Shown here: one piece after another, positions 12,454 to 23,904 of the stretch
Numbering within the stretch: the stretch's first letter is position 1
Layout: every line of letters starts with the position of its first letter
Assembly: GCF_958298935.1 (NCBI RefSeq)
Contig: NC_084924.1
Location: 25,021,819-25,085,818, forward strand
Length of the DNA: 64,000 nucleotides
Direction: 5' to 3'
Source of the DNA: Phragmites australis
Lineage: Eukaryota > Streptophyta > Magnoliopsida > Poales > Poaceae
Translations under genes and position numbers: made by a program
The notes under the pieces: model-generated
The model's input: only the letters and a program-made list of their open reading frames with translations
The model's database searches: none
Told to the model about the DNA's origin: nothing

Positions 12454-12489
<36 letters not shown>
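12454..12489. repeat. (GA)n microsatellite
   Basis: An uninterrupted AG/GA dinucleotide run lies at the break point of the gypsy integrase, where homology to the element stops. Confidence 0.95.
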
Positions 12490-12491
<2 letters not shown>

Positions 12492-12895
12492 CGGGAAGCA
12501 GTAGCAGGAACAAGTCAGGCAATGGTAGATGAAGCACACCTAACAACTGTGGAGGACGAGCAAGACGTTGGGGATATGCAGGAGATATAACTAAGGGGCG
12601 TAGCTGATAAGGGGAGCACATCTCAAGCATAATTGAAGAGATGTGGAAGGAGGATTCGGAGCTTGAAGAAGCCATTGCTGATAAGGATTCATTTTACGGG
12701 GAGAAAAATATTTTTATTGGAGGAATAAATTTTTTTCAAAATTAGTGGTTAGTTAGGGTCTTGGAGGGGGTGACAAATAGCGAGAGCCGGTTAACCGATT
12801 CATTTTCATCTCCTTTATTTTTTAAACCAAACTGGCTGAAATTTGGCCTGGTTTTCACGTAGGCACCACAAAACCAAACAGGCCCCAGGGTCACC
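12490..12895. other. Non-coding stretch between gypsy remnant and hAT element
   Basis: No recognised gene. The open frame 12324-12590 runs out of gypsy sequence through the GA repeat and has no known domain. CACCACAAAACCAAACAGGC at about 12875 abuts the hAT element and looks like the end of another small repeat. Confidence 0.5.
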
Positions 12896-13733
12896 CCTGA
12901 GGGGGGTCGAGCGGGGCGGCCGCCCCAGTCCTCCAAAGCCGAGGGGCCCCTCTTAATGTAATTGTGTATAATATACATACCTAACAGTCCGTACGACAAT
13001 AGATATAACTAGGTCTAAAGTAGTAGCTAGGCTTAGTAGTCCGTACGGTAGGACGCAAGTGGGCTGGTTCCTCTGATTCATAAAAATTCAAGTGACCTGT
13101 CTGCCTAGCCTATTTAGCTGTTTGTCTGTTTCATGTTTTCTTCCGTACAGACAGTCTAGTTTCTTATGTTTCGTGGGACCATGACTCTAAGGACATGCAT
13201 CAACCATTGCCATATGAGTTTTCGTTGCTGGTTTTTCTGCTATATAGTTTCTACTCCACCTCAAATGGATCTGACCCTTGTTGAGATCGCACGTTTGAAA
13301 TATGGAAAGGTCCCCGCTTGCTCTGACGATCAATGGGTCCAGCGTTTGTACTGTGGTGCTGGCACCTGCGAGCAGATAGCTCCAAAGCTACTATGGTTGC
13401 AAGCTAACTGCTGCATGTACCGATAAGTAACTAGAGCTGCACACAGCAAGTTGTACATAGACATATGAGTATCTCTACCTAGCTAACATGCATTAACGTA
13501 AGCATACGTATATGTATTCTGATCCCTCACAATTTTGTTCAGTATTTACGATAATTTTGTTTCAGCTTATCGTAACGGATGCATTCCAAGTTGTTCAAGC
13601 TTATTGTAAATGCTCATGTACTCTACTTAGAATATTATCTTTGTAATTAATATATAAATATTTTAATATTTATGTTCAATAGGACCTCACTTTTAATTTC
13701 ACCCCGGCCACTGAAATCTCAAGACCGACCCTG
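12896..13733. mobile_element. hAT-like non-autonomous DNA transposon
   Basis: The ends are inverted CAGGGTC (12896-12902 and, reversed, 13727-13733). The flanks are ACAGGCCC (12888-12895) and ACATGCCC (13734-13741), an 8-bp duplication with one mismatch, as expected for hAT. It has a GC-rich left end (GGGGCGGCCGCCCC) and is 838 bp long, too short for a transposase. An 86-codon open frame (13166-13426, + strand) inside has several cysteines and no recognised domain. Confidence 0.75.
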
Positions 13734-14757
13734 ACATGCCCATATATCCTGGAGTTGATGTCATTATACGTCCGGTTACCCAAAATGGGTTAAGATTAGC
13801 AATTTGGTAGAAAGCAGAAAACAGATCGCAAAAAATTAGGAACATTTTTGGGTCTAAAACTCTAAAACGGAGATCTCTTCACCAAAAAAGAATCTCCCAA
13901 GAACGAACAGTCGTGTTGCAGCGGGAAAGGAGACAGGCGAGAACAAAAAAGAAAAAGGATCCGAATGCTCAGAGTCTAGAGCAGATCTGGTGGCGCCCCT
14001 TCCCCACGAGGATCCGATTTGACCGTTGAGCCTCTGCTGCGGCGAAGAAATACTGGAGCGGCATTGGTAAAGGACAGATCCTGTCAGAACGCAACAAGCT
14101 GTTTTTTTTTTAGACAGAGAGAAACAACGAACTGGTTGAAAGAGAAGTAAACGAGCTGTTAGCATTCAGGTGGGCAAACCCCACCGTTGTTTCCTAAAAA
14201 AAAAAAAAAAAAAGGTAAATGCTTCGCTACCATGTATCCGCAGGAGAGATAAGCTTCGCGGGCCGTACTGTTATTCTTGTTAGGATCACACCAGATCTCC
14301 TTGTTTTGGTTAGTCCAGATCGTGATCAATCTAGTTGCACATTGCCTTGCACGAGGCTATACAATGCATACAGGGTAATACAGAGCAAGCAGTAAAACTT
14401 AGAGAAGCAGTAAACAAAAGAAGATTCTGGTGTGATGAAAATGAAACCGACAAATACAGAGTAGCGCGCCGTCGTCCTGCAACTGCAAAGCAAGCCTCCC
14501 CAGCTATAAGTAACTACGCGCATGTACAGCACGGCCAGTAGCTCGCTCCCTTAATTGAGCTCTCCCTCGCTCAGAAGTGGTATTCCAAGCTAGGATCTGA
14601 AAGGAACTGACCTCCGTCTCGTCCTTGTCACTTCTCCCTACGGTGAGGCTAGCCCATTGCTCCAACCGAGGCCCTGTGAGATTTGAGCTCCACAGACCGC
14701 AGCATCGGTTTCCTGGTCTGCTCTGCTTCTTCTTCTTTTTATCCGGCAGGCTCTGTG
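13734..14757 (+). promoter_or_regulatory. Upstream region and 5' UTR of the PDCB-like gene
   Basis: No other gene is seen here. A poly-A run lies at 14196-14213. A TATA-like CTATAAG is at 14504-14510, about 250 bp before the start codon. The stretch from about 14540 is CT-rich, as in plant 5' UTRs (TCTTCTTCTTTTT just before the ATG). The promoter assignment is inferred from position only. Confidence 0.45.
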
Positions 14758-16693
14758 ATGGAGGAGTCGTTGGTGCTGGCGGCGGCCGTGCTGCTCTTGT
14801 CCTCCACCCTTGTTAATTCAGGTAGGATGCATTCCATTTTCAAGATAGAAATAAAAAAAGGTTTTCTTTGGTTTCTTTCCTTCCTTATTTTCATCTCCTG
14901 GATTTAACTGAAAAAGGGAAGCTTTTCCTTGTTCTTTCCTTCCTTATTTTCATCTCTGAAAAAGGGAAGCTTTTCCTTGTTCTCCTGATGAAGCAAGAAA
15001 GCATCTGAATGCATTCATCAATCCACATGTGCGTGCTGATACTAATTGTTAGATGAAAATAATTTCTTGGCCTGGCACGGCAGAGTTCTGCTTGTGCCGG
15101 TCGGATCAGCCGACGGCGGTGCTGCAGAAGGCGATCGACTTCTCCTGCGGGCCTCAGGGCGGCGCGGACTGCACGGCCATCCTGCAGGGTGGCGGCTGCT
15201 ACAACCCCAACACCGTCGCCGCCCACTGCTCCTGGGCCGCCAATAGCTACTACCAGAACAACAAGGCCAAGGGCGCCACCTGCGACTTCAGCGGCGCTGC
15301 CACCATCTCCACCACCGACCCCAGTGCGTCTTTCTGTCTGCTCAAACTACACACAAATTAATTCGAGGACTTCTTAGTTTCATTCTTAGATTTGTTTTCT
15401 TAGAGTTAGCACTAAATAATGTATTCTGTAATCTGATACATGTTCTTGCATTACCTGTTGATGCTTCCTGCAGGTTATTCCGGGTGCACTTTCCCTTCAA
15501 GCGCCAGGTACATTCTTGCCAACCTCTTTGTTCCTCCACCAGATGCTTGATAGCACTTGCTTTTTGTTCTTGTAGAATAAACCGTACTTCTGCGCTACCA
15601 TGGAATATGGTCAAATCGTTTCGCCAAAAGTAGTCAAATCAGTGTGCCCAACACCTTTCAGCTGTTAATCATGCATATGCTTCACCGACATTAGTAAACT
15701 AATATCAGGCTGCAATATTATATTAATTACACTATCTAGATCAGGTTGATGCGATTACTTTGCAAGCAAACAAGTGGTGTCTCGGTTTTACACGTCTGCA
15801 TTAGATGCTAAACATAAGTTCCTCCTAAATATATTGCTTCAGAAGTTTGACCAATTAATTCGTTGTGACATCTGAAGCAGTGATGTAACTCTTCCTTTGC
15901 CTTGAAGCTTGCTCCCATCTTTCCTAACCGATTTGAAATGGAAGCCCACGCTTTCTCTACATGAAGTAATAGAAACTTTTTACAGACAGCTTTCTTCTTT
16001 TCTGATGCTGTCAAAAATCCAAATGCTTGGCTTTTCCTGGCTCGCAGTTTTGTCATGGTTTTCTGTAAAGAGGGATTGGCTGCGTCTTAACGAAAAAGAA
16101 GACAGCTTTCTCGCAAGTGCGTCAGGTCTGTAGGCAAACGAGAGTAAAACCAACAGAATGCTTTGCTCCTTAAATATCAGTAAGGGCCTTTTCAAATGGA
16201 AACAACCCACATAAATCAGACTCTGACAATTGAACTCAAAAGTAAAAAAATTATTGAAAAAGAAACTTTTTTTCTAGTTCTCTGAATATGCAAGTTTGTC
16301 AATTTCCTGAAACCATATTGAATTGGTACTGCAGTCTCTTTCAGGGACATGAATACAACGAATTAATCGTTAACATTCTTTTATTGTGCATTATCTTGAA
16401 CCGACCGTGTTCTTGTTTGGCTTCAGAGTACATATATAGTAACAAAAGTATTTCCCCCTTCTTGTTGCTGATGCAGTGCTGTTGGGACTGCGGGCACCAC
16501 AACCGCCGGTGGCGCGACGACGGGCACCTTGAGCCCCGGTTTCGGCACGGGGACAAACGGCACCGGGATGGGCAGCAGTATGGGACCGACGGGCACAGGC
16601 AGCCTTGACGGCGGGGCGGCCAGCTTACTCCCCAGCGTTCAGCTGGCTGCCTTCCTCGCCATCGCCATCCTCTCATTCCTAGCTCTGCATTAG
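14758..16693 (+). CDS. PDCB-like X8-domain (CBM43) GPI-anchored protein, plasmodesmata callose-binding type
   Basis: The four exons are 14758-14821, 15084-15323, 15474-15507 and 16477-16693. All introns are GT-AG and the joined frame encodes 184 residues. Residues 1-21 form a signal peptide (MEESLVLAAAVLLLSSTLVN). The X8 domain (about 22-100) has the expected cysteine pattern: FCLC, SCGPQGGADC, GGGCYNPN, AHCSWAANSYYQNN, ATCDF and SGCTF. A Gly/Thr/Ser-rich linker follows (about 105-155). The tail LLPSVQLAAFLAIAILSFLA is hydrophobic and ends ALH, a GPI-anchor signal. PDCB proteins bind callose (beta-1,3-glucan) in the wall at plasmodesmata and restrict cell-to-cell movement. The family usually has a Trp just before the first X8 cysteine; here it is Phe. 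A copia element starts 77 bp after the stop, so the 3' UTR is altered. The gene looks intact. Confidence 0.92.
14908..15003 (+). repeat. 48-bp tandem duplication in PDCB intron 1
   Basis: CTGAAAAAGGGAAGCTTTTC begins at 14908 and again at 14956. The intervening TTCCTTCCTTATTTTCATCT is also repeated. It lies wholly inside the intron. Confidence 0.85.
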
Positions 16694-16770
16694 CTCCCAC
16701 TATGTTTTCGATATTTCTATGAACTATCAAAAGGGAATTGAATGTGAATTGGTTGGAGCAAATCAATCTG

Positions 16771-17097
16771 TGTTGGTAGGTTTTTAATCCTGAGCAGTTT
16801 GTTTTTTCCGTTTCTGCATGTAGGAGTTTTTAATCAGCTGTTTTCTGCATGGGCCTGAGATGTGCATCCATTCAGCGCCTCAGCATTACTCGTCATTAAC
16901 GTGGGCATCATTAGCATGCATCGTAGTTAGTGTTCTAGCTCAAGTTAATTAGTAAATTAGTGCTTTGCCGTTTGTAAGACATGAGATCTGTTGTTTGGTT
17001 GATAAATAAAAGGAGAAAAAACCACAAAAGATGCAAGCTAGTCAACGCAGTGCAAAAATTATGCTTGTGTTCTTGTGTGTTCGGCTTGGCATTTCCA
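16771..17097 (+). repeat. 5' LTR of the copia element
   Basis: It is about 327 bp, begins TGTTGGTAGGTTTTTAATCC and ends GGCATTTCCA. It is closely similar to 63424-64000 once the Stowaway insert there is removed (shared blocks include CCTGAGCAGTTTGTTTTTTC and GTTTGGTTGATAAATAAAAG). The next bases contain the tRNA-Met-type primer-binding site, which supports the 3' border. Confidence 0.85.
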
Positions 17098-17101
17098 ATA
17101 T

Positions 17102-17114
17102 TTGGCATCAAAGC
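17102..17114 (+). other. Primer-binding site of the copia element (initiator tRNA-Met type)
   Basis: TTGGCATCAAAGC lies four bases after the LTR end. It matches the usual plant copia site TGGTATCAGAGC except for transitions (T to C, G to A). Confidence 0.7.
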
Positions 17115-20100
17115 TTATGTTGTAGATCCAACCACAGCTATATCATCGTGGGCTTCTAGGGGCGCGTAGTGAAGGAATCCTCTGCGACGGGGCCTTCATA
17201 GCTCACCGACACCTCCTTTGTGCCGACTGTGGCACCATGACGACAATGGTCGTGAGGTGATCGTGCACCACATCATCAAGGAGCCATCGGGTTTAGTGGT
17301 ACATCCCAAGCTCATCTGAATGAACTACACCGATAGGGCATTTGTGATGTGGCTCAACCTGCAAGCACATGGTGTTTGGGAGGCGATTGAGCCTGGCGGC
17401 AGGGCATTTGTGTGTCAGAGAAGCTGACGCACAGAAGCTGTGATACAAGCTCGGTGAGATCTAGTTCAAAGGTGGTGAGTTTGTCGATGACTTTGCCATG
17501 AGGATCATGAGCCTCACCAACAACTTAAGTCATGGGGGATGAAGTAACTGATGTTGAGGTGCTACAAAAATTTCTGTAGGTTGTCATCTCCATCAAGACC
17601 CTCTTTGATCTGAGCACGCTATCGGCTGAGGAGGTGGCTGGTCGCTTGTGTGCTGTGGAGCAAAGATACAAGCTCAGCTCTTCAGGTGGCAAAGGCGGGC
17701 AGAAGCTACTCCTCACTGAGGAGGAGTGGCTAGCTTGCATGAGGAAGTGCGATGGCGAGGGATGATCTAGTAGCAATGGCAACGGTGGCACCATCAACGT
17801 CATGGAAAGAACCACAAGCACGATCACGATAGGCCACATGACGGCAACACCAACACGTCTGGCCCTGGAGATGGTTAGGACCAATGTCGGAATTTGCGGA
17901 AAATTTGGTCGAGGCCCACCTGATGCAGGGCAAAGATGATGAGCCCACGCCTTTGATGGCCAAGTCTTGTGTCACACCGCCTGCCATGTCCACTCCGACC
18001 AACCCGTCATGTTGGCATCCCATCCATCATGACGCAGCCCTGTCCAACTGGTCGAGGCGAAGGTATTTGCACAGTTGGATCAAGAGGAGGACCATGATGA
18101 TCTGCTATGGTACCTTGACACCGGCGCCACGAACCACATGATCGGGTCATGCGTCGCCTTCTACGATGAACTCTGGAATCTGGGGCACTGTCAAGTTCAG
18201 TGATGGCTCCATCATCGACATCGAGGGGTGTGGCATGATTTTGTTCACCTACAATACCGGCAAGCACCGCGCACTCATAGGGGTCCACTTCATTTTCCAG
18301 CTCGCCACCAATATCATTACCATCAGGCAGCTTGATGAGAATGGCTGTCAGATGCTGGTTGACTACTCCTGGCGAGGGTGAGGTGCTCTCCTAGCCGGCT
18401 ATACATGCTCAGCCACGACATCACACACCCAGTATGCCTATCGGCGAGGAGCTCCGATGAGTCCTAGCGTTGGCATGCCAGGTATGACCATATAACCTTT
18501 TAGGAAATATGTAAGCTCGCCCAACGCAAGATGGTATGAGGGCTACCACACATTGATCAGGTGGGTCAAGTGTGTGGTAGTTGCCTCACCGTCAAGCAGT
18601 GGTGAAGCTTATTCATGGAGCAATCATGATAGCACGTGAAGCACATCCTTGACCTCTTTCATGGCGACCTCTGTGGGCCGATCACACCAAAGACATCGAG
18701 CGGCAACCGCTACTTCCTGTTGCTTGTGGATGACTTAGCCACTAAATGTGGCTTAGTCTCCTCGTGAGTAAGGACCAAGCTTCGACGGTGATCAAGTGGT
18801 TCCAAGTCATGGTGAAGGTGGGAGTCAAGAAGGAAGTCAAGGTACTTTGCAACGATTGTGGTGGTGAGTTCACATCTGTGGATTTTGGGGACTAGTGCAC
18901 CAAACATGGTGTACATCAGCAGCTTATAATCCTCTATTCTCCACAACAGAACATGACCATTGAACACCGTTATCAGACAGTGGTAACCATGACCCAAAGC
19001 ATGCCGAAGACAAGGACCTCCCCAGAACATTCTGGGGGTGAGGCCGTCTCCACCGCCATCTTCATCCTCAACCATGAGCCAACTTAGAGTGTCAAAAGAA
19101 TCTGTATGAAGCTTGGCATGGCATGCGGTCGGTGGTGCACTTCCTCCACACTTTTGGCTGAATCATGCACGTCAGGAACATGAAGCCTCACTTGAAGAAA
19201 ATGGACGACCACAATAGCCCGATGGTTTCTGCCAGTTATGAGAGCGACTCCATGGTGTACTGTGTGTATGACCTTGTTAGCAAACATGTGCACGTGACGC
19301 ACGATGTCATCTTCGATGAAGTGGCGTAGTGGGACTACAACGGTCATAGTGAGGCCAACACGGTGAGCATGAGGGAGATGTTCATTGTACTCCACTACAG
19401 TGTACACACCTAGGGTGGTGGAGGCTGATGATATGGTCAGCCACCAGGAGTCACCACATGGACCAGGAAACACGTGTACAACAACACAAGCACGGTGGAC
19501 GCGGCAAGACTCGTGGTGCTGAGCGTAGTAGAGTTCACAATGTCACTGGCAAACCCAGAGGAGGACCTTGTTAGCAAACATGTGCATGTGACGCACGATG
19601 TCATCTTCAATGAAGCGGCACAGTGGGACTAGAGCGGTCATAGTGAGGCCAACACGGTGAGCATGAGGGAGATGTTCATTGTACTCCACTACAGTGTAGA
19701 CACCTAGGGTGGTGGAGGTCGATGACATAGTCAACCACCAGGAGTCACCACATGGACCAGGCAACGCGCGTACAATAACACAAGCACAATGGATGCGGCA
19801 ACACTCATGGTGCTGAGCGTAGTAGAGTTCACAATGTCACTGGCAAACCCAGAGGAGGACCTTGTTAGCAAACATGTGCACGTGACACATGATGTCATCT
19901 TCAATGAAGCGGCGCAGTGGGACTAGAGTGGTTATAGTGAGGCCAACACGGTGAGCACGAGGGAGATGTTCATTGTACTCCACTACAGTGTACACACCTA
20001 GGGTGGTGGAGGCCGATGACATGGTCAGCCACCAGGAGTCGCCACATGGACCAGGCAACGCGCGTACAACAACACAAGCACGGTGGACGTGGCAACACTC

Positions 20101-20415
20101 GTGGTGCTAAGCGTAGTAGAGTTCGCAATGTCATTGGCAAAATCAGAGGAGGACCTCAACGATGCTCCACTCCGATTTTGCAGCATCAACAACGTCCTCG
20201 AGCCAACTTCGTCGTGTGGGCTCATGCTGCGTGTTCTGGACTCCAAGCTACTCTTCATCACGGTTGATGAGCCAACCTCGTTGAGCGAGGTAGAGCAGCA
20301 TGAATGCTTGTGGCACACAATGTTTGACGAGATGAAAAGTTTATCAACGACAATGACACATGGGAGCTCATCGACCTCCCTACCAACCACTGACCTATTG
20401 GGGTCAAGTGTGTCT
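17115..20415 (+). pseudogene. copia gag-pol pseudogene, part 1 (gag, protease, integrase, start of RT)
   Basis: Gag pieces include DRAFVMWLNLQAHGVWEAIE (about 17330), FDLSTLSAEEVAGRLCAVEQ (about 17608) and SSGGKGGQKLLLTEEEWLAC (about 17680). The protease motif WYLDTGATNHM is at about 18109. Pre-integrase and integrase remnants include the ILDLFHGDLCGPITPKTSSG block (about 18648), FTSVDFG with TKHGVHQQLIILYSPQQ (about 18870-18955), and HSGGEAVSTAIFILNHEPT (about 19030-19085). The triplicated segment 19270-20151 follows. The RT N-part (LLFITVDEPTSLSEVEQHEC, then PIGVKCV) ends at 20415, where the frame is cut by an insertion. Many stops and frameshifts occur throughout. Confidence 0.85.
19270..20151 (+). 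repeat. Three tandem 294-bp units inside copia pol
   Basis: GACCTTGTTAGCAAACATGT starts at 19270, 19564 and 19858, an exact 294-bp (98-codon) period. Each unit reads LVSKHVHVTHDVIF, then SEANTVSMREMF, then LVVLSVVEF in the same frame. This segment corresponds to the linker between integrase and RT. Units differ by scattered substitutions, so the copies are not recent. The duplicated length keeps the frame. Confidence 0.92.
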
Positions 20416-23129
20416 TGTCGAGATCAGTCCAAGAAAATGACCAATCACATCTTTGTGTTGAGTATATGAATCAATTCCAAGACATAGTAACTTCATAGAT
20501 GAATCTCATTACAATATCACACTTAATCGTCATTAATCATCTTACAAAAGTGACCTTCAAAGGCTAAGATCCAAATAAAACTGTAATGAAACTATATGGA
20601 CTCTAATCCTTCACGACGACCTCATAGGCTAATCCGACATAGAAATAATTTTAGAACGATCCATGAGCAGCGAAATTTTTAATACCTTCTCCAACTGAGT
20701 GCTTGGTAATATCAAGAGTGAGCACATATCGTACTCAGCAAGTTGTGAGAAAATAATACGCATATGAAGGCTTAACAATAATATGGCAATATTGCTCTTT
20801 TGCATAAAACAACATTATGTAAAAACATTTGAAAAGCAACTAGCAAATTAAGTGAACTATAGTAAATAAATGGTCATATCAAGATTCCAACCATCTTGAT
20901 TTAACCATCCTTCCAACACCTTAACCATGGTTCCGACCACCGAGGTTGAACAACACCTCAATTATAGTTTTCACACCATGAATGACCAAACCTACCGAAC
21001 CATCAAGTTCTAATTATATGAGGTTTTTCTTACCACTTGTAACCGTGAGTATGGTTGATTAAATAATTTTACACTCTCCAAAGGTTTTACACTTTATCCT
21101 CAAGTCATGATTGTCCATTATTCCTATGTTCACATAACACTTACACACTTCCGAGGTGTGCAGCCAGGAAATTACAACAAAGCCTTTACAATACCCCTCT
21201 CATCACGTGCATACCCGCTAAGGTTAAACCACTATGTGAATATACCTCATCAACAGAAGCCCCCTCTTACGCCAATGGAAACCCTAGAAGTACACTCTAT
21301 CGTTTCACACAACCGGATAGTCTACATAATGCTGAGAGTACGCAAATTAATTGACTAGGCTCGTCTCATACCAAGCTTGTTGTTGTACTATTTATTTGGA
21401 AAGATCACTCCACGAACTATCCTTAGATTTAAGATGGACTATCACAACCCAACCGTACATCTTGTACTAGTCTCATCAACCCACTTGCTCAAATCCCTAT
21501 ACTATGATGCAACAAAATTTAAATTAGCATATTTTATCATTATTATATATGACTATTATCATATTCCATAAATCCGTTATCATAATCACCATCCCAAAGA
21601 CTAAGCACCATCTATCCTTCCATAACCCAAAACCAAACCATGAGGACAAGGATGATAAGAAAAAACTAGGGTAAAAACTAACACTTGGGATTTCTGACAA
21701 TATTATTAAAATACATATTTGTAAAACAAAATATTTTAAAAACTAGGATAAATATGTTTAAGAATACATCTTGCCACTATACTCAGTTGGATCTTCAAAA
21801 TCATAGTCCTAAAGTCCTTCTAGTTCATCTGGAATGCTAACGTCTACTCACGAGCATAAGTAAAAAGGCAACACATAAACACCAAGATCAAAAAAAGTGA
21901 ACATCACATAACAATCATCATCAAGATGACAATTTTTCGGACTTTCTAGTGAAAGAACAGGTCAAATCATAGCTACTGCTAACAAGTTAAGACTTCCAAA
22001 AGATTATAACATGAAAAAACATTAACTACAAATAAAATTACATGATTAGGATTTTTTTTAGAACTTTTCAGAGTCATCTATGATTTTTCGAGATATTCTA
22101 GGATTTTTTCGAGAATTTATTAGCATTTATTTGATTGACAAAACTATATAAAAACATTAAATAGAATAAATAAAATTATAAAAACATAATTAAACATTAT
22201 TAAAACTATTTCCAATTTTATCCTATTTTTTCAAATTATTTCACCTGGAAATGTAATTATTGCACATTATTCAGAATATATGATGTCATTATGCAAAAAT
22301 TAATTGAAAAACAAAACAATCACTGACTGGACAATGACCTAGCGTCTGACTAAGCGCCATGTGGCTGCCAATCAAGCACAAAGGCTGATGTTGAGTGCTA
22401 CGGTGGTAGGCTAATTTGGTTATATGCTCATTAAATCTAAGCCGCATAAAGGACGATGTAACAGTCGAGATCTCTTGAGCCGAAGGGGTACGCTCCCATC
22501 TAATCATATCCACCCATCCTAAATCTAACGGCAGAAAGAGCTCTGCTCGGTTTCGACGACCGCGCGGTAGTGAGGTCAGCAGTAATGGCGGCGCACAGCC
22601 AGAGTTTGGCCGGACAATCGCTACGGTCTTCTACTCTCGACGAAGTGCGGCAGAACAGGAACAAACGGCTCTAGCGAACTCACCTAGGCAAGATTTGGAC
22701 GTCAGGGTTGCTTCAAAAGGGGTTGGCGATGCTGCACGACAGCTAGGATCCTCGACCGATGTCAGGGACGACGCTCCAGTGGTGATTGGTGGTCGAGTTC
22801 GCTTCGTGGAGCTTCCGCTTGTTCTTGCGATGCCGGAGAGACCCTCGACAACAACGAACCGGCTTCGGTGCCCAAGATCAGGTACAGTGATGTCCTTGGC
22901 CGGCGCCGAAGAAGATGAAGACTCTGGGTGGCTCTAGAGCTTATGCCCTAACTCGGCAGCGAGCTTATAGATGTTGCTCCCGTTCCCAGCTCTGATTCTC
23001 GCCTTTTCAGACAAAGCACAACAGAGAGAGAGAAAGGGAGAAATGGATAGAGGAAGAAAGGTGACCGGGCTAGCTTGCATGCGAGGACAGACGACACGGT
23101 GGACTGCGGCCCACAGAGGAAAGGAGAGA

Positions 23130-23335
23130 GACTTTTATTTTTATTTTTCTATTTTCTAGCATAAATATTAACAAAAATATATGTTAGTTAAAAATATTTG
23201 TAGGAATAGGTGAGCCCTTTCACAGGATGGTAAGAGTGCCACGGTGACACGGCTAGCACCGTCTGGCCCTTAGAGAGCGGTTAGGCTATCTGAAAGGGCG
23301 GTTAGCCTCCCGCTCGCGCAGGTTAGCCCTATAAA
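23130..23335 (+). repeat. MULE left terminal inverted repeat
   Basis: It matches the reverse complement of 58770-58977 with moderate divergence. It contains GGATGGTAAGAGTGCCACGG and repeated GGGCGGTTAG words. Confidence 0.75.
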
Positions 23336-23904
23336 AGAGCTGAAATTCAGCCAAAAGTGCCATTTTAATATTCCAGAAAAAAAGAAAGAAAGGGGAAGGG
23401 AGGAGAGGAGAGGCTGGTAGTACGGTGAAGTCCTACTATTTTTGATCCGCGGACGTCTTAATCTCGGGTTTTAGTAAATTTTCTAGACTTCTATTTTTAT
23501 TAGTAATTAAAATACCATTAGATCTAAGGTTTAGTAACAGACTTGTGGTTACATTAGATGAGATCTAGGGTTTAGCATGGTAATCAGGAAATTAGGCTTT
23601 TATGTCTATTGTAGTTTATTGTAAATATCTATTTGATTATGGAAGGATAGTCATAAGATGTATAATTGTATTTAGAGTACGGTATTTTTGATTACATAGA
23701 CTTTACAAAATAGTGATGTAGGTAATAATTATACATATAATTAGGGATTTTATTAAGTATATGGGGGCTTAATTAGTTTAAATTGTTTAGTTTGCTTAGG
23801 AGCAATATTGATTGTAGTGAATTAAACGTAATTAAACATATTGTTAGATGATTATTGGTTCCAGTAATTTTGTAAGAGTTTAGATAATCACGTAATTAAA
23901 CATA

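Larger units (their letters stand above)
6697..12489 (+). mobile_element. Decayed Ty3-gypsy element (Tat-like), 3' LTR missing
   Basis: The order is 5' LTR, gag, protease, reverse transcriptase, RNase H, a second (archaeal-type) RNase H, then integrase. The extra RNase H before integrase is the mark of the Tat lineage (RIRE2/Grande/Cinful relatives). The element is full of stops and frameshifts. It ends in a (GA)n microsatellite at 12454-12489 inside the C-terminal part of integrase, and no 3' LTR follows, so the 3' end was lost. Confidence 0.8.

Noticed and set aside
16288..16766. Open frames of 106 and 141 codons on opposite strands
   Set aside because: They are shadows of PDCB exon 4 and the preceding intron.
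20016..20469. 121- and 128-codon frames as a separate gene
   Set aside because: They are the third copia repeat unit and the start of copia RT (LLFITVDEPTSLSEVEQ).
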